Shown here piece after piece: positions 44,886 to 54,799 of a stretch of DNA of 64,000 nucleotides. Numbering within the stretch: the first letter of the stretch is position 1; the number at the start of each line of letters is the position of its first letter. Origin of the DNA: Branchiostoma floridae (taxonomy: Eukaryota; Chordata; Leptocardii; Amphioxiformes; Branchiostomatidae). The position numbers and the translations under genes were made by a program. Under the pieces are notes generated by a model, which did not search any database, was not told where the DNA came from, and was given only the letters and a program-made list of their open reading frames with translations. The stretch is taken from the NCBI RefSeq assembly GCF_000003815.2, contig NC_049984.1, forward strand, positions 25,677,330-25,741,329, in the 5' to 3' direction.

Positions 44886-46060
44886 GTTACAAATTTGAAG
44901 GTTTTGTCTAATGCCAAGTAATACTGCTGTCATCTGAACAACAGAAGCGGTTAACATCCTGGAGCTTGTCCACAGTTGCCATTGACTTCAAGTCATTTAA
45001 AATCACGATGAAATGGATGGTCTTCAATCATGTCAGGCAGTTTGATGAATGCCTCTGTTGACAGATTTCCAGCATATTTCAACGGCCAAAAAATATAAGA
45101 AAAAAACATAAATGGATTAAAAGCGTGACCGAGTCAACTGTCCTTTTGTACTACTATCCTTGTCTTTTGTTGCATTTTCTTCTGATTTTGGTGACCCACG
45201 TCACGTACTATGCCTCCAATCGAGTGGAAAGAACAGACACAGGTTACACATAATGGCCGGCATGGGCCAGGCCAATGGCACATGGCATCTCACTTCCATA
45301 GACTTACCACTAGTGTGAGATGGACAGGTCCCGGTCGTCCTCCGACCCGTTGGCGATATTTTTCGTGACGCTCATCTAAGATGGCTCCTCCCTGAGGGCC
45401 TCTCGCTCCACAGGCCCTGGTTACCCGGCTCGGTTTTCACTCCACTATACACTGTAAACCATCATCGAGTTCTTACAAGACGAGGACGTTCATACTGGCA
45501 TGATAGATCAATATGTATCCTGGCAGTCCATTTTGCTGGCGGTCTTCCTTCTCTAAGAATACGAGAGAGCCGGACTGGACCTGCTCCTCATAGTTTCCCT
45601 TGGCTAAAATGAGTAATAAGGATAAAAATACTTGTAGGCAATGGTTGCCAAATTTTCAGATCAATGACATGCATTTTCAAGTATTTACATAAATATGAAG
45701 ATATTAATGGATGGAAGTTGATGGGTACTGTCACATCAGGTAAGCAATATTTATTCTGCTGTGGCATAACCATCACCCACGCGCTTCAGTGTGAAAGACA
45801 TGGTGACAGCTTTGTATTACCATGTTTTGTCTTACCGACCTTGGGAATTTTGATGTGTGAGTACCTCGTTTTCCATATTTTCAGGAACTGGTGACTTCTG
45901 TGATTGTCCTATAAATCAAATCAAACCAAATCAAATAAATGAACAGGAATTTCATGTCAGTGAAGAACCTTGAAATTGTTACTTATCAGCATCAGTGATT
46001 GTCAAGTGAAATTTTGTGTACCAGTACTTTTAAGTTGTGCAGGAAGAATAGAGCACAAAC
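44886..46060. other. No supported gene
   Basis: 45220-45560 is GC-richer with many short blocks (for example CCGGTCGTCCTCCGACCCGT) and looks like a retroelement remnant, but no frame is diagnostic. At 45914-45942 an AAATCAAA-type tract resembles a non-LTR tail. Confidence 0.35.
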
Positions 46061-46180
46061 CTGCAGTATATGATGGCTTTCGTTGCATCCTTCCCACCAT
46101 CCTTGATGTGCTTGAGCAGCCATCCCAACTCTGCTTGGTGGTCGTCTGTTGCCTTCACGATCTGCATATGGATGTTGGGC
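46061..46180 (-). pseudogene. RecQ-like helicase exon (between domains 1 and 2)
   Basis: Acceptor TTTTCTAG, then G-CCC-AAC: PNIHMQIVKATDDHQAELGW, LLKHIKDGGKDATKAIIYCR, donor AG|GTTTGT. The sequence is the RPNI segment and the first strand of helicase domain 2 (AIIYCR, motif IV) of RecQ-type ATP-dependent DNA helicases. It follows the motif III exon at 46499-46674 on the same strand. RecQ-like helicases of this type are widespread, often multicopy, in lancelet and other invertebrate genomes. The other helicase exons (Walker A, DEAH) were not found upstream. Confidence 0.65.
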
Positions 46181-46498
46181 CTAGAAAATGGAGTCATTTT
46201 GTTATACGTGGTATTATTTTTGGTGGTAGCTGTCTGTTACTTAACTCCACTCACAAGACACTATTTGTATTGTATGGCTGGCATAACATTCCATAATGTG
46301 TAAAACATCAGCATATATGTAGAAAAAAGTATTTCCTTAGTCTTCAGTTAGAATACAGCACCAGCAATGTTGTAGTTTTAAGGCTTAAAGGTCACTCAGT
46401 GTAATTTTCACAAATCGTATATAGAGTTACAGATACTGATAAAGGAGTCTTATCTGTTTGCAGGTTTGATTATATAGTCCTATGCTATACCATAGTTT

Positions 46499-46674
46499 CT
46501 GTTGGGCAGAACAGAAACTATCTCCACTTTAGACTTTAAGAGATGTAGAGGGTGGATGATCTCGTCTACCATTCCATCAGTAGCAGTCGCTGTAAGCATT
46601 AGTACTGGGGCAGTAATGATGCTTCTGAGGCTTGGGACCTTGGCGTATTGCTCCCGGAATGATGGAGCTGCGTC
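46499..46674 (-). pseudogene. RecQ-like helicase exon (motif III region)
   Basis: Minus frame after AG at about 46675: DAAPSFREQYAKVPSLRSI, then PVLMLTATATDGMVDEII, then LHLLKSKVEIVSVLPN. FR..Y..L..LR...P...LTATAT is motif III of RecQ helicases. The exon should end in ...LPN-AG and join G-CCC-AAC to give RPNI, but the bases after AG are AA instead of GT. The donor appears lost, so this copy is probably not spliced normally. Confidence 0.65.
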
Positions 46675-46694
46675 CTTATACCGTCACATCTTTG

Positions 46695-46970
46695 TAATGA
46701 CACGCGCGGCTCCATTATTGTGTTAGATACTTTGACGGATGGTTTATGTTCTTCATCATCCATGATGCCCGTCTTCCTCCGCTTCTTCTTCTCTGTAATG
46801 ACACGCGCGGCTCCATTATTGTGTTAGATACTTTGACGGATGGTTTATGTTCTTCATCATCCATGCCCATCTTCCTCCGCTTCTTCTTCTCCTTCATGAC
46901 CTCGTCCGGCGCTGGCCGCTTCGGTCCAGCAGGTCCAGCATCACAGTATCAAAAAATGTTTACCAAACTA
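46695..46970 (-). pseudogene. Lys-rich exon with a 100-bp tandem duplication
   Basis: The block GTAATGACACGCGCGGCTCC...GATGGTTTATGTTCTTCATC...CTTCCTCCGCTTCTTCTTCTC occurs twice, 46695-46795 and 46796-46893. Minus frame of the right copy reads CDAGPAGPKRPAPDEVMKEK, KKRRKMGMDDEEHKPSVKVS, a nuclear-signal-like peptide with N-I-MEPRVSLQ before an AG/acceptor-like junction. In the left copy the frame shifts. It may be an exon of the RecQ-like locus or of another gene. Confidence 0.35.
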
Positions 46971-47230
46971 TGTTTTACTATAAGCGCTCCACTCTAGATC
47001 TTGTCGTCGGAGCCTCAGCCGGGGTACTAGGTTTACAAAGAAGTAATAACCGAACTCACCTTGGATTCTTCACACAGATGTAAGACGCAGACACAAACCT
47101 GAACGTTTTGAAGTTATATTGTTCATAGAGTTAGTAGAAGTACAGAAGCCGCCGTACTGAGTTTGAAAGTCCTATTTCTGTCCCTATTCCATCTGAAGTT
47201 GTAAATCCTCTTGATTATTGATCACATTAG

Positions 47231-47340
47231 GTAAGCTTCGAAAGCCATCGAGGTCCCGTATGGCTTTGCCCGCAACAGGTTATTAAGTATTGCAAAGTCT
47301 CGCTCCTTGGCTCTGCCACATTCAAAATCTAAATTTATGG
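47231..47340 (-). CDS. Short exon candidate, unknown
   Basis: Minus frame NLDFECGRAKERDFAILNNL, LRAKPYGTSMAFEAYLM, stop at about 47231. Composition and regularity look coding, no domain recognised. Upstream splice site unclear. Confidence 0.3.
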
Positions 47341-48657
47341 TGAAATCCCTGTGACATTAGTCATTGATTAGTTCCTAGACGAAAAATGACAAAAACATTT
47401 GTGGACAATCCTATCCACCCCATTGAAAGTATGGCATTTAGTAAATAAGGGATGTTGCTATACCTTACTTCTCACAATGGACTATTATCTTTTGCATGTT
47501 CTCTTCCGAATTGTAACGCGTAAGTCCATCGTTCCAGAAATCGAGCAGTGTACCTCTGTGCTCGGAGACTGTAGGTCCTTAACTAATTGTAGAAGAAAAC
47601 ACACCAGATTGAAATTGGAGCGAAAGTCATACTTTTAAATTTATTATGTGTAACAGAAGGAGTCATCTTTTGCACTTCAACTATCTGGTAAGGAGACAAG
47701 TAGACAGGGGCACAAAGTTACATGTCAAAACTTTTATTCAGTGTTGATTGTACATATGTCCATATCAGTAGCAACGACTTGGTGCATAGTTCATACATAA
47801 ATATGTTCTTACAAAAATATACTTATAGTTACGTAGCTATTTGTAAATGTTTAATGTATGTTTCTTGACTTAGCTATTCTACTGGTTTGCTGTTCTCTCC
47901 ATCCTTTTCTAGTCTATATTTCTCTCTTGGTTGCTATGTTACTACATGTCTAAGAGTCAATACAAGTAGATAGAGGTACTAGTGGCTTCATGACGAGCCT
48001 ATGTAGGCCGACTCTATAGGAGTCAGACTTGTCCTCGAACAAGTCCTGGATACCCACATCTGTTGTTGACGTCATCTGATGGGTATGTGTCCCGCACCAC
48101 CTGAAGGAGATCTGCAGAGTACACCAGGTACTTATCGGGGTCTGTACGCGGGGTCCGTCACAACAAAAACAGAATTTGTTCAAGGATTAACATCTATATG
48201 TACACCAGTTTGCACAGAAAAAGCATGGAATATATCTGGGATCATTCCAGGCCAGTCTGTCATTTAGCACTTTCCAGAACCTTTTCTACAATGTTTTATG
48301 AAGCGCAGAGTTTCCTCGGCCTGATGGTTTCCCCCTCCCCAGCCATTTATGTGGCCTTGATTGCACACAGGGGTCACAGAAACAACTCGGGCACTCTGTG
48401 TTGGAATGGCTGGAGGTTGTTGGCTGGGGCCGGGAAAGGGAAATAGAATGGATAATTTAGGGATCTTATTTTTTGTGTGTACAACCCAATCAAGATACTG
48501 GTTAAGTCGACAAAGATATATATGAAGTACATCACAGATACAGCACAGGCTGACCTTGCGATGTGGTGGTATTGTGCTGGCCTCCAGTTGACTCAGGTTC
48601 TTCTGTGTCTAATACCTCAATTTCCTTGAACACATGACATGTGAAATAAGGGGCTTA
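47341..48657. other. Mostly non-coding, one exon-like piece
   Basis: Minus frame at about 48150-48030 reads PRTDPDKYLVYSADLLQVVR, DTYPSDDVNN, then frames cross. The acceptor GCGTACAG precedes it. Not assigned to a family. The rest is unremarkable. Confidence 0.3.
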
Positions 48658-49012
48658 GGCCACACCAATTTAATTTCTTGGTTCACGGATTTTTTCATAA
48701 AAAATATGGAGCGAGAGGGCGAAATAAAAATAAAAATTGTAAAATGGTTGGGGTAAAGGTAACGGCTAATCCAAAACATAAAGGAAAAAAGTTATCAGCT
48801 TGAAAAAAGTACAAAAACACTATTATTGTACAGTAACAGCACCTGTACCCACACTTTCAGGAGCTTATAATGTAAAGGCCAATTTGCTACACCAGAAAGT
48901 TGGTGAATGGTTTCATTAATGGTGAAAATTTGCTGAGTGGTAATTTTTATTTCTTTTTCCAAAAAATAGGAGCGAGCGAATCCGTGAACCAAGAAATTAA
49001 ATTGGTGTGGCC
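48658..49012. mobile_element. TTA-flanked MITE, 355 bp (PIF/Harbinger-like)
   Basis: Perfect terminal inverted repeats of 32-33 bases starting GGCCACACCAATTTAATTTC and continuing TTGGTTCACGGAT. TTA precedes (48655-48657) and follows (49013-49015) the element, a 3-bp TWA target duplication as in PIF/Harbinger. The inner part is also loosely palindromic (GGAGCGAG...CTCGCTCC and AAATAAAAATTG...). No transposase. Confidence 0.85.
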
Positions 49013-49015
49013 TTA

Positions 49016-49719
49016 TAGTAGATTGTTTGCAAAGTATTACGTATGGCAGAGTGGTATAGAATATTTTCCTTCATTTATAAAGTGGCGATGTGTGGTTTTG
49101 AGAATAAAGTTTTCCTTCAGGTATAATTGCTGCAAACCTGCCAGTAATTAGTCCATGCATTCTTCAGATCATTTGTGCTTTCAATAATGATTGGTGATTT
49201 TTGTTTACCATTGCAACAGAAAAGTTCAACGACTCTCAAAATGTTGTTACTCAGGCTACTACGGAGGGGCTACTCAATTTTTCACTACATCTATAGTTAT
49301 GACACAGCAAGTAATGAAACAGACATATGTGCCTGCATGTTATTTATAGTGCAATAGATTTATTAAATTACATAATGTATTGTTTTAGGTTTGATATCTT
49401 TCGTAAAATACACTTAGCGTAATGGCAATGATTTAATGCGATTGTCATAAAACATGGCGTTTTGGCATGTGACATTATTTGTCATTCAACATGACATGTG
49501 TAAAAGCGTATATTCTTCAAAACAAGTGCCTACTACCAAGTCAAGGGAACGATAATCTAAAGTCTAGCTCACGCTATGTGTACTAGTAGTGAACACCTTT
49601 TCTCTACATTTTAAATCAACATAGTGATACTTAGCAATTTTATATGATAATACACCTGAGCCGCTGTTCCTGACACACTGTACTTTTCGCCGCCGCTCCT
49701 ACCATCATGGCCCCGGATG
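49016..49719. other. No supported feature
   Basis: AT-rich intergenic sequence. Confidence 0.4.
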
Positions 49720-50425
49720 CCCAGTTAATGTCAGGGTGTAGGTATTCCTTCATCATCAGGAACAGGTTTCGCAGGACACCACCTGTTCTGTCCTGTGGTA
49801 CAGGTTGTAGATATTCCTTCATCATCAGGAACAGGTTTCGTAGGACACCACCTGTTCTGTCCTGTGGTACAGGTTGTAGATATTCCTTCATCATCAGGAA
49901 CAGGTCTGGCAGGACACCACCTGTTCTGTCCTNNNNNNNNNNNNNNNNNNNNNNNNNNNNNNNNNNNNNNNNNNNNNNNNNNNNNNNNNNNNNNNNNNNN
50001 NNNNNNNNNNNNNNNNNNNNNNNNNNNNNNNNNNNNNNNNNNNNNNNNNNNNNNNNNNNNNNNNNNNNNNNNNNNNNNNNNNNNNNNNNNNNNNNNNNNN
50101 NNNNNNNNNNNNNNNNNNNNNNNNNNNNNNNNNNNNNNNNNNNNNNNNNNNNNNNNNNNNNNNNNNNNNNNNNNNNNNNNNNNGGCAGGACACCACCTGT
50201 TCTGTCCTGTGGTACAAGTTGTAGATATTCCTTCATCATCAGGAACAGGTCTGGCAGGACACCACCTGTTCTGTCCTGTGGTACAAGTTGTAGGTATTCC
50301 TTCATCATCAGGAACCGGTCTGGCAGGACACCACCTGTTCTGTCCTGTGGTACAAGTTGTAGGTATTCCTTCTTCACCAGGAACAGGTCTGGCAGGACAC
50401 CACCTGTTCTGTCATGTGGTACAAG
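49720..50425 (-). repeat. 69-bp tandem repeat, possibly coding on minus
   Basis: At least seven near-identical 69-bp units flank a 251-bp gap: ATTCCTTCATCATCAGGAAC, AGGTCTGGCAGGACACCACC, TGTTCTGTCCTGTGGTACA, AGTTGTAGGT. On minus each unit reads DRTGGVLPDLFLMMKEYLQ-LVPQ (23 codons) in a frame from ATG at 50443 to 49640, ending HPDINWASGAMMVG and a short basic tail. Two plus frames are open across the array as well, because the period is a multiple of three and the unit lacks stops. The minus frame is preferred for its balanced composition and its possible donor AG|GTGTAT at about 49659, but coding is not proved. The copy number in the gap is unknown. Confidence 0.6.
49933..50183. other. Assembly gap (251 N)
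   Basis: Run of N inside the 69-bp array; 251 is not a multiple of 69, so its length may be nominal. Confidence 0.99.
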
Positions 50426-50456
50426 ACTATCAAAGTCAACCATGCGTGTGTTTAAA

Positions 50457-51440
50457 TCATGCCTTCATAGAATCTTCAGAATCAGATTCCTGAACACTCA
50501 TGAAAGACATGGCACGAAAAACTGGTTTGTCCAGCTGCATACCCAAGGGTACCCTTTTTCTGATTATGTCTGATACTTGTTTGGTGCCCCGTGGAAGTTC
50601 GCATTGTGTGGTTACACCTGTACTTGATTCCATAGCTTTCGATACTTGAAAACATACTCTGGAGGGCCCTGTTAGAGCCTTGGATACTTAACCTATAACA
50701 GGGGCCTCCAGAATATGTTTCTTTTTCTTCTTTTCTATGCCTATGATGCCATTTAGACCATGCCCGTAACGCATGAAGTTGTCTCTTGTGACGCCTGGTG
50801 TGTTCACCTCTAATGAAGTGTTGAAGTACTTCAGGTGGGAGGCGCTGCATTGTCCGCAGGTAGTACAAGCCGTATCTTGCGAAACAGAAACATAACCAAG
50901 TGTAAATCTTCGACTGATGCTTGTATAGTTTTGTTCACCGGCTTGAATAGAAATTCTGTTTCTATGCCCCAACAGTGTTTTAAGTTTCTCAGTGCCCATG
51001 CCAGATGCCTTCTTTAGGAAAAAGCTTTCTGGGAGACCTTCCACCACCACCTTACCCTTCTTCATTGCTCTGTAAGGAAACCTACGTTTCTGCAGATCTG
51101 GATGTAAACCTGAAACAGTACAATTCTGATATCGGCTTGAAATGTTCATCATGTGTTCCATTGTCAAAGCTTTGTTGAAAGCAGTATTCTGAAACGCATC
51201 GTCTCGTAGAAGTGGCCAGCAAAGGGATCTGCAGACGGTGGACTTTGAGAAAGAAAGTTACTTTGGTCCGTAATGTAGGTGAAGTTGCCGTAATGTAATG
51301 ATTCGAATTCAACACAAATTTCAGTTTCATGGAGGAAGAAAAACAAGACAGTACGTAGTCGTAGTCTTACCTTGAAGTTGAAATTAATAACAATATCTAT
51401 GACAACACAACAAAATTTTTTTTTCTGATCCCCACCCACC
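50457..51440 (-). pseudogene. Orphan gene broken over three frames
   Basis: Minus strand. Segment 1 (to about 51175): ITDQSNFLSQSPPSADPFAG, HFYETMRFRILLS. Segment 2, next frame (51167-50900): MEHMMNISSRYQNCTVSGLH, PDLQKRRFPYRAMKKGKVVV, EGLPESFFLKKASGMGTEKL, LLGHRNRISI. Segment 3, third frame (about 50645-50457): GVTTQCELPRGTKQVSDIIR, KRVPLGMQLDKPVFRAMSF, then MSVQESDSEDSMKA and TGA. All segments look strongly coding, so this was one gene with two or more frameshifts or lost introns. The GLHPDLQKR...GLP...FLKK...KL block looks like a folded domain, but I cannot name it. Confidence 0.45.
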
Positions 51441-51507
51441 CTGCGCCTTGAAACATGATGGTCATCTAAAACTGTTACAGCTGCTTTGGAATATTAGACT
51501 TCATTAA

Positions 51508-52051
51508 TAGAACAGTGTTTTTTTTCCCGAGAACACGCAAGCACTTGACATATAGATTGATAAATAAAGATATAAAATGTCTATCCATATCTAGGTTTTC
51601 CACAACCGATGCAAATACCTGGGTCTGGTCCCTCGGACTTTGCTGCAGGCCAGGTTCCTTTGACGTAGCTCCAGGGTTTGAAGGCGTCTTCCCTCCTGTC
51701 CCTGGGACTTCACGTGGACCATGCTGTAATGAAGACCACTTTCAACATTAGCAGATTTTATGTGCTAACTAGTGGCAGAGGGTTACATCTTAGATTTACT
51801 GTGCTACATTCCAAGAAGTAGGAAGTACATTAATAGAAGACTGTTTTCTTCTTGAGAACAAACGCTAGTACTTGAAATATAGATAAATAAATAAAGATAT
51901 AAAATGTCTATCGATATCTATGTTTTCCACAACCGATGCAAATTCCTGGCTCTCGCGCCTCGGGCTTTGCTGCAGGTTAGTGTACCCTGGCGTAGCTCAT
52001 GGGTTTGAAGGCGTCTTGCCTCCTGTCCCCGGGTCTTCACGTGGACCATGC
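51508..52051 (-). pseudogene. Tandemly duplicated exon
   Basis: 51508-51727 and 51830-52051 are about 75-80 percent alike. On minus, the left copy is an open exon (acceptor not placed; HGPREVPGTGGKTPSNPGAT, SKEPGLQQSPRDQTQ, donor CAG|GTATTT). The right copy has TGA in this frame and GGAATT instead of the donor GTATTT, so it is decayed. Pro/Gly/Ser-rich, no domain. Confidence 0.45.
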
Positions 52052-53864
52052 TGGATAATATTCAATGTATAAAATCAAGGCTATAAACAACCCAATTTTG
52101 GTGCAGTCATTTAGCGAGAGCCTCAGTTGATAGACACGTCTGTCTTGTTTTCTATTCTTAAATCCGACCTTGGCCATTCTACTACGCTCTCACCGTGCTC
52201 TTTGAAATTTGAGGTCGCCGAGAGAGCGCGGTGCTAGTGTAAATGGGGTATAAGGTAATGCACTAGTCATGTTTGACATTTAACCTCACCTCCATCCTTG
52301 TTCGCTTAGCACGCTCTTCCTGAATCCAGCTATCAGAAAACCGCCTCTGCAATAAAGAACATTTTATGAATATGTTACGGTCAGACCAAGTATGTTTGTT
52401 TACAAAACATTTCATAAAATGGTATAAAACAAGTACAGTAAACAACTTGTAAGTCGTACGCTGCGATATCGATAGCTGTTATCGCAAAAAAACAGCTGAC
52501 CAGCTGTGGGCTACAATTCATTCAATTATTCGTTCTATCTACCATCAAGCCAGCTTAGGGAAAAAAATCATCTAAAAGAGAAGGCTAATGCCTGTATGTG
52601 TATCTATCGTAAAGAGTTAGTCACTTAAGAAGGATGAATAAGTAACCGTTTATAGCTATTGCACATCCGATCTGCATCCTATCCTATTTCAAACTAATTT
52701 TGCAACATATATATCATGTCACATTAATATAGATGAGGCGAGAAACTACAAATTGTGTAATTATTGCACTTAAATTTGTAATGTCCTGTTTTAGATAAAT
52801 GTCAACCCGCGGATAAAGATGTACTAGCTAGCTTTACATTGGACCTGATATGGTGCAAATGATAGTCGTCTCCCTTACCAAAGTAAACCTCTCCTGGACA
52901 TTGCCTGTATTCGTTTTCCACCTCTTTAGATTATATCGGTTTTTCAGGTTGTTTGCTAGACCATATCGAACGGCCACCAGTCCAGATTGTGAATCTGACT
53001 GCCAATATGTACAACTGTCTGCAGACCCTGGCGACCGGAACACTGGGTATATGGCGGCCGCTAGCGCTGTACTTCGGTGGTCGTCTTGCTATTAAGGGAA
53101 TAACAGGGAACATCAATTGTTATAGAATATTTGAAATTTATCGATGATTGTGTGTTACGGCATAGATATATCGGCATGGACAATGTAACATTAACAACTC
53201 AACAAAAAATCCTCAAGCACCTCCAGTCTCATTTACCATCAGTTAAAACGCAACAGTTTCAGATAACTTGCGTAATTTTTCAGTGATATACATGTAACTG
53301 AAAAAAAAACGAATGTTACAATACGCGGCCCAGTATACGACATAGTATTTCAAGCAAGTCGAACACCATTAGGCCTCTAAGTAGTGCATTGAGCTTGATG
53401 GAAACTGTTATGGGTCTGGTGCTGCTTTGATTGACTACATTATGAAATGGGTGGTTTTAGATCACAACGACATCTAATTCCTTGTTGGTTTCCATGTCTG
53501 TACGTGTGCTGTAGCTGGCTCTGGCTACAGGGATGACGTCCACTGCTTGGCTTGGGTAGACTGGCATACTTTTAGTCATTCTCAGAGGGCATATTTAATA
53601 GACTTTTACTATGCAGTGTATAATAGATTACGAAAGTTATGGTGAACAGATACCACATTTGTTTCCTTGTTTGGTAAGTTGTATCAGAAGAATGAGCATG
53701 TTCCTTTGAGATAAAACTTGATTATATGAATCAAATCGTTTTATAATATTTTACTATTTTAAAATATGTACGATGGACGCCTGACCGTTGCGTGCGATCT
53801 CGTGGTCGTTCTTAGGCTGTGTAAAGTAGTCTACGAACTCCGGGATAGGGTAGGGGTTTCTCAC
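52052..53864. other. Mostly non-coding, one plus-strand exon-like frame
   Basis: At 52953-53147 overlapping plus frames are open (for example LDHIERPPVQIVNLTANMYN, CLQTLATGTLGIWRPLALYF), and a minus frame too, so coding is undecided. The rest is AT-rich without features. Confidence 0.25.
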
Positions 53865-54052
53865 CTTGTTTGGGGGCGCTGTTGTGTAGGTAGAATGGCT
53901 GGTCGTCGCTGGTCTGCTGTGTTGCCGCTGCGCCGTCCGCCAGGAGACCGTCGATTCCTTCCACCTGGGACAGGAGTTCGGTAAGCTCCTTGTCCACTTT
54001 CAGGTCATCCAGGGTGACCGTCGCCTAGGTCTTGGCGGGCTTCACTTGGCCC
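53865..54052 (-). pseudogene. Exon with in-frame stop, unknown
   Basis: Acceptor CGTTACAG and donor CAAG|GTGAGA bound a minus exon reading QVKPAKT-stop-ATVTLDDLK, VDKELTELLSQVEGIDGLLA, DGAAATQQTSDDQPFYLHNS. The TAG is the only interruption. Composition is clearly coding (GC-rich, acidic). No domain recognised. An isolated exon of a decayed gene, or a read error at the stop. Confidence 0.45.
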
Positions 54053-54543
54053 CTGTAACGTTGGGCCAAAAAATTATATCGGCCTTCACGTCCAGCCTAA
54101 ATGTTTATTTCTCTGAACCTGTTCCTTGACATTGTTGCAGGGAAAACAGGTATCCCATCTGTTTTGGACCAGAGATATTCTTGTGACTCCTTGTTTTTTT
54201 TAACAAACCAGCAATGATGCATAGCCCAATGACAGCATTGACATCTGTAGCAACCGGGGAACAACGCTCTTCTTTCATCCTCATTGTGATTTTCTTTCCA
54301 TTCCTCATACTTCCGCCTGGGCTCTCGATTGGTTTCTACTACAATGTTATCAATCGTATCTGATGTTACAAAGAAAGAGAAAGCTGACTGGATACTGTCA
54401 CATCGTGCAGTAAGACACGTATACTAGGAATATATGAAAATAAATTTTTCTCCGATACAAAAGTATTAAAATGTCATGCATAAATTTTCTTTGCATTCTT
54501 CTTCAGAACATGGGCATATCAAGGGCTCTTTGCGTTGTTGACA

Positions 54544-54643
54544 NNNNNNNNNNNNNNNNNNNNNNNNNNNNNNNNNNNNNNNNNNNNNNNNNNNNNNNNN
54601 NNNNNNNNNNNNNNNNNNNNNNNNNNNNNNNNNNNNNNNNNNN
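54544..54643. other. Assembly gap (100 N)
   Basis: Run of exactly 100 N, probably a gap of unknown size. Confidence 0.99.
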
Positions 54644-54799
54644 AAGCAGAGTGATGTGTGAAGTTGGAAGAGGGTTTGTCTTAACCGTCTTGGTGTATGT
54701 ATCATCTCGTGAGTGGTACTCTGGCATGTTCTCCTCAGGGATGGCCGTGAATTACTTATCCACCAGCTGACGGGGGATATCAGAGAATGGAGAAGCGCC
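54644..54799 (-). pseudogene. Exon fragment, partly duplicated at 55607
   Basis: Minus frame DIPRQLVDK-stop-FTAIPEEN, MPEYHSRDDTYTKTVKTNPL. One stop. The 37 bases at 54763-54799 (CCAGCTGACGGGGGATATCA...) occur identically at 55607-55643, while sequence beyond on both sides differs. Confidence 0.4.

Noticed and set aside
49707-50573. 288-codon plus open frame across the 69-bp array
   Set aside because: It depends on N positions and on the stop-free repeat phase; it has no start context or splice sites.
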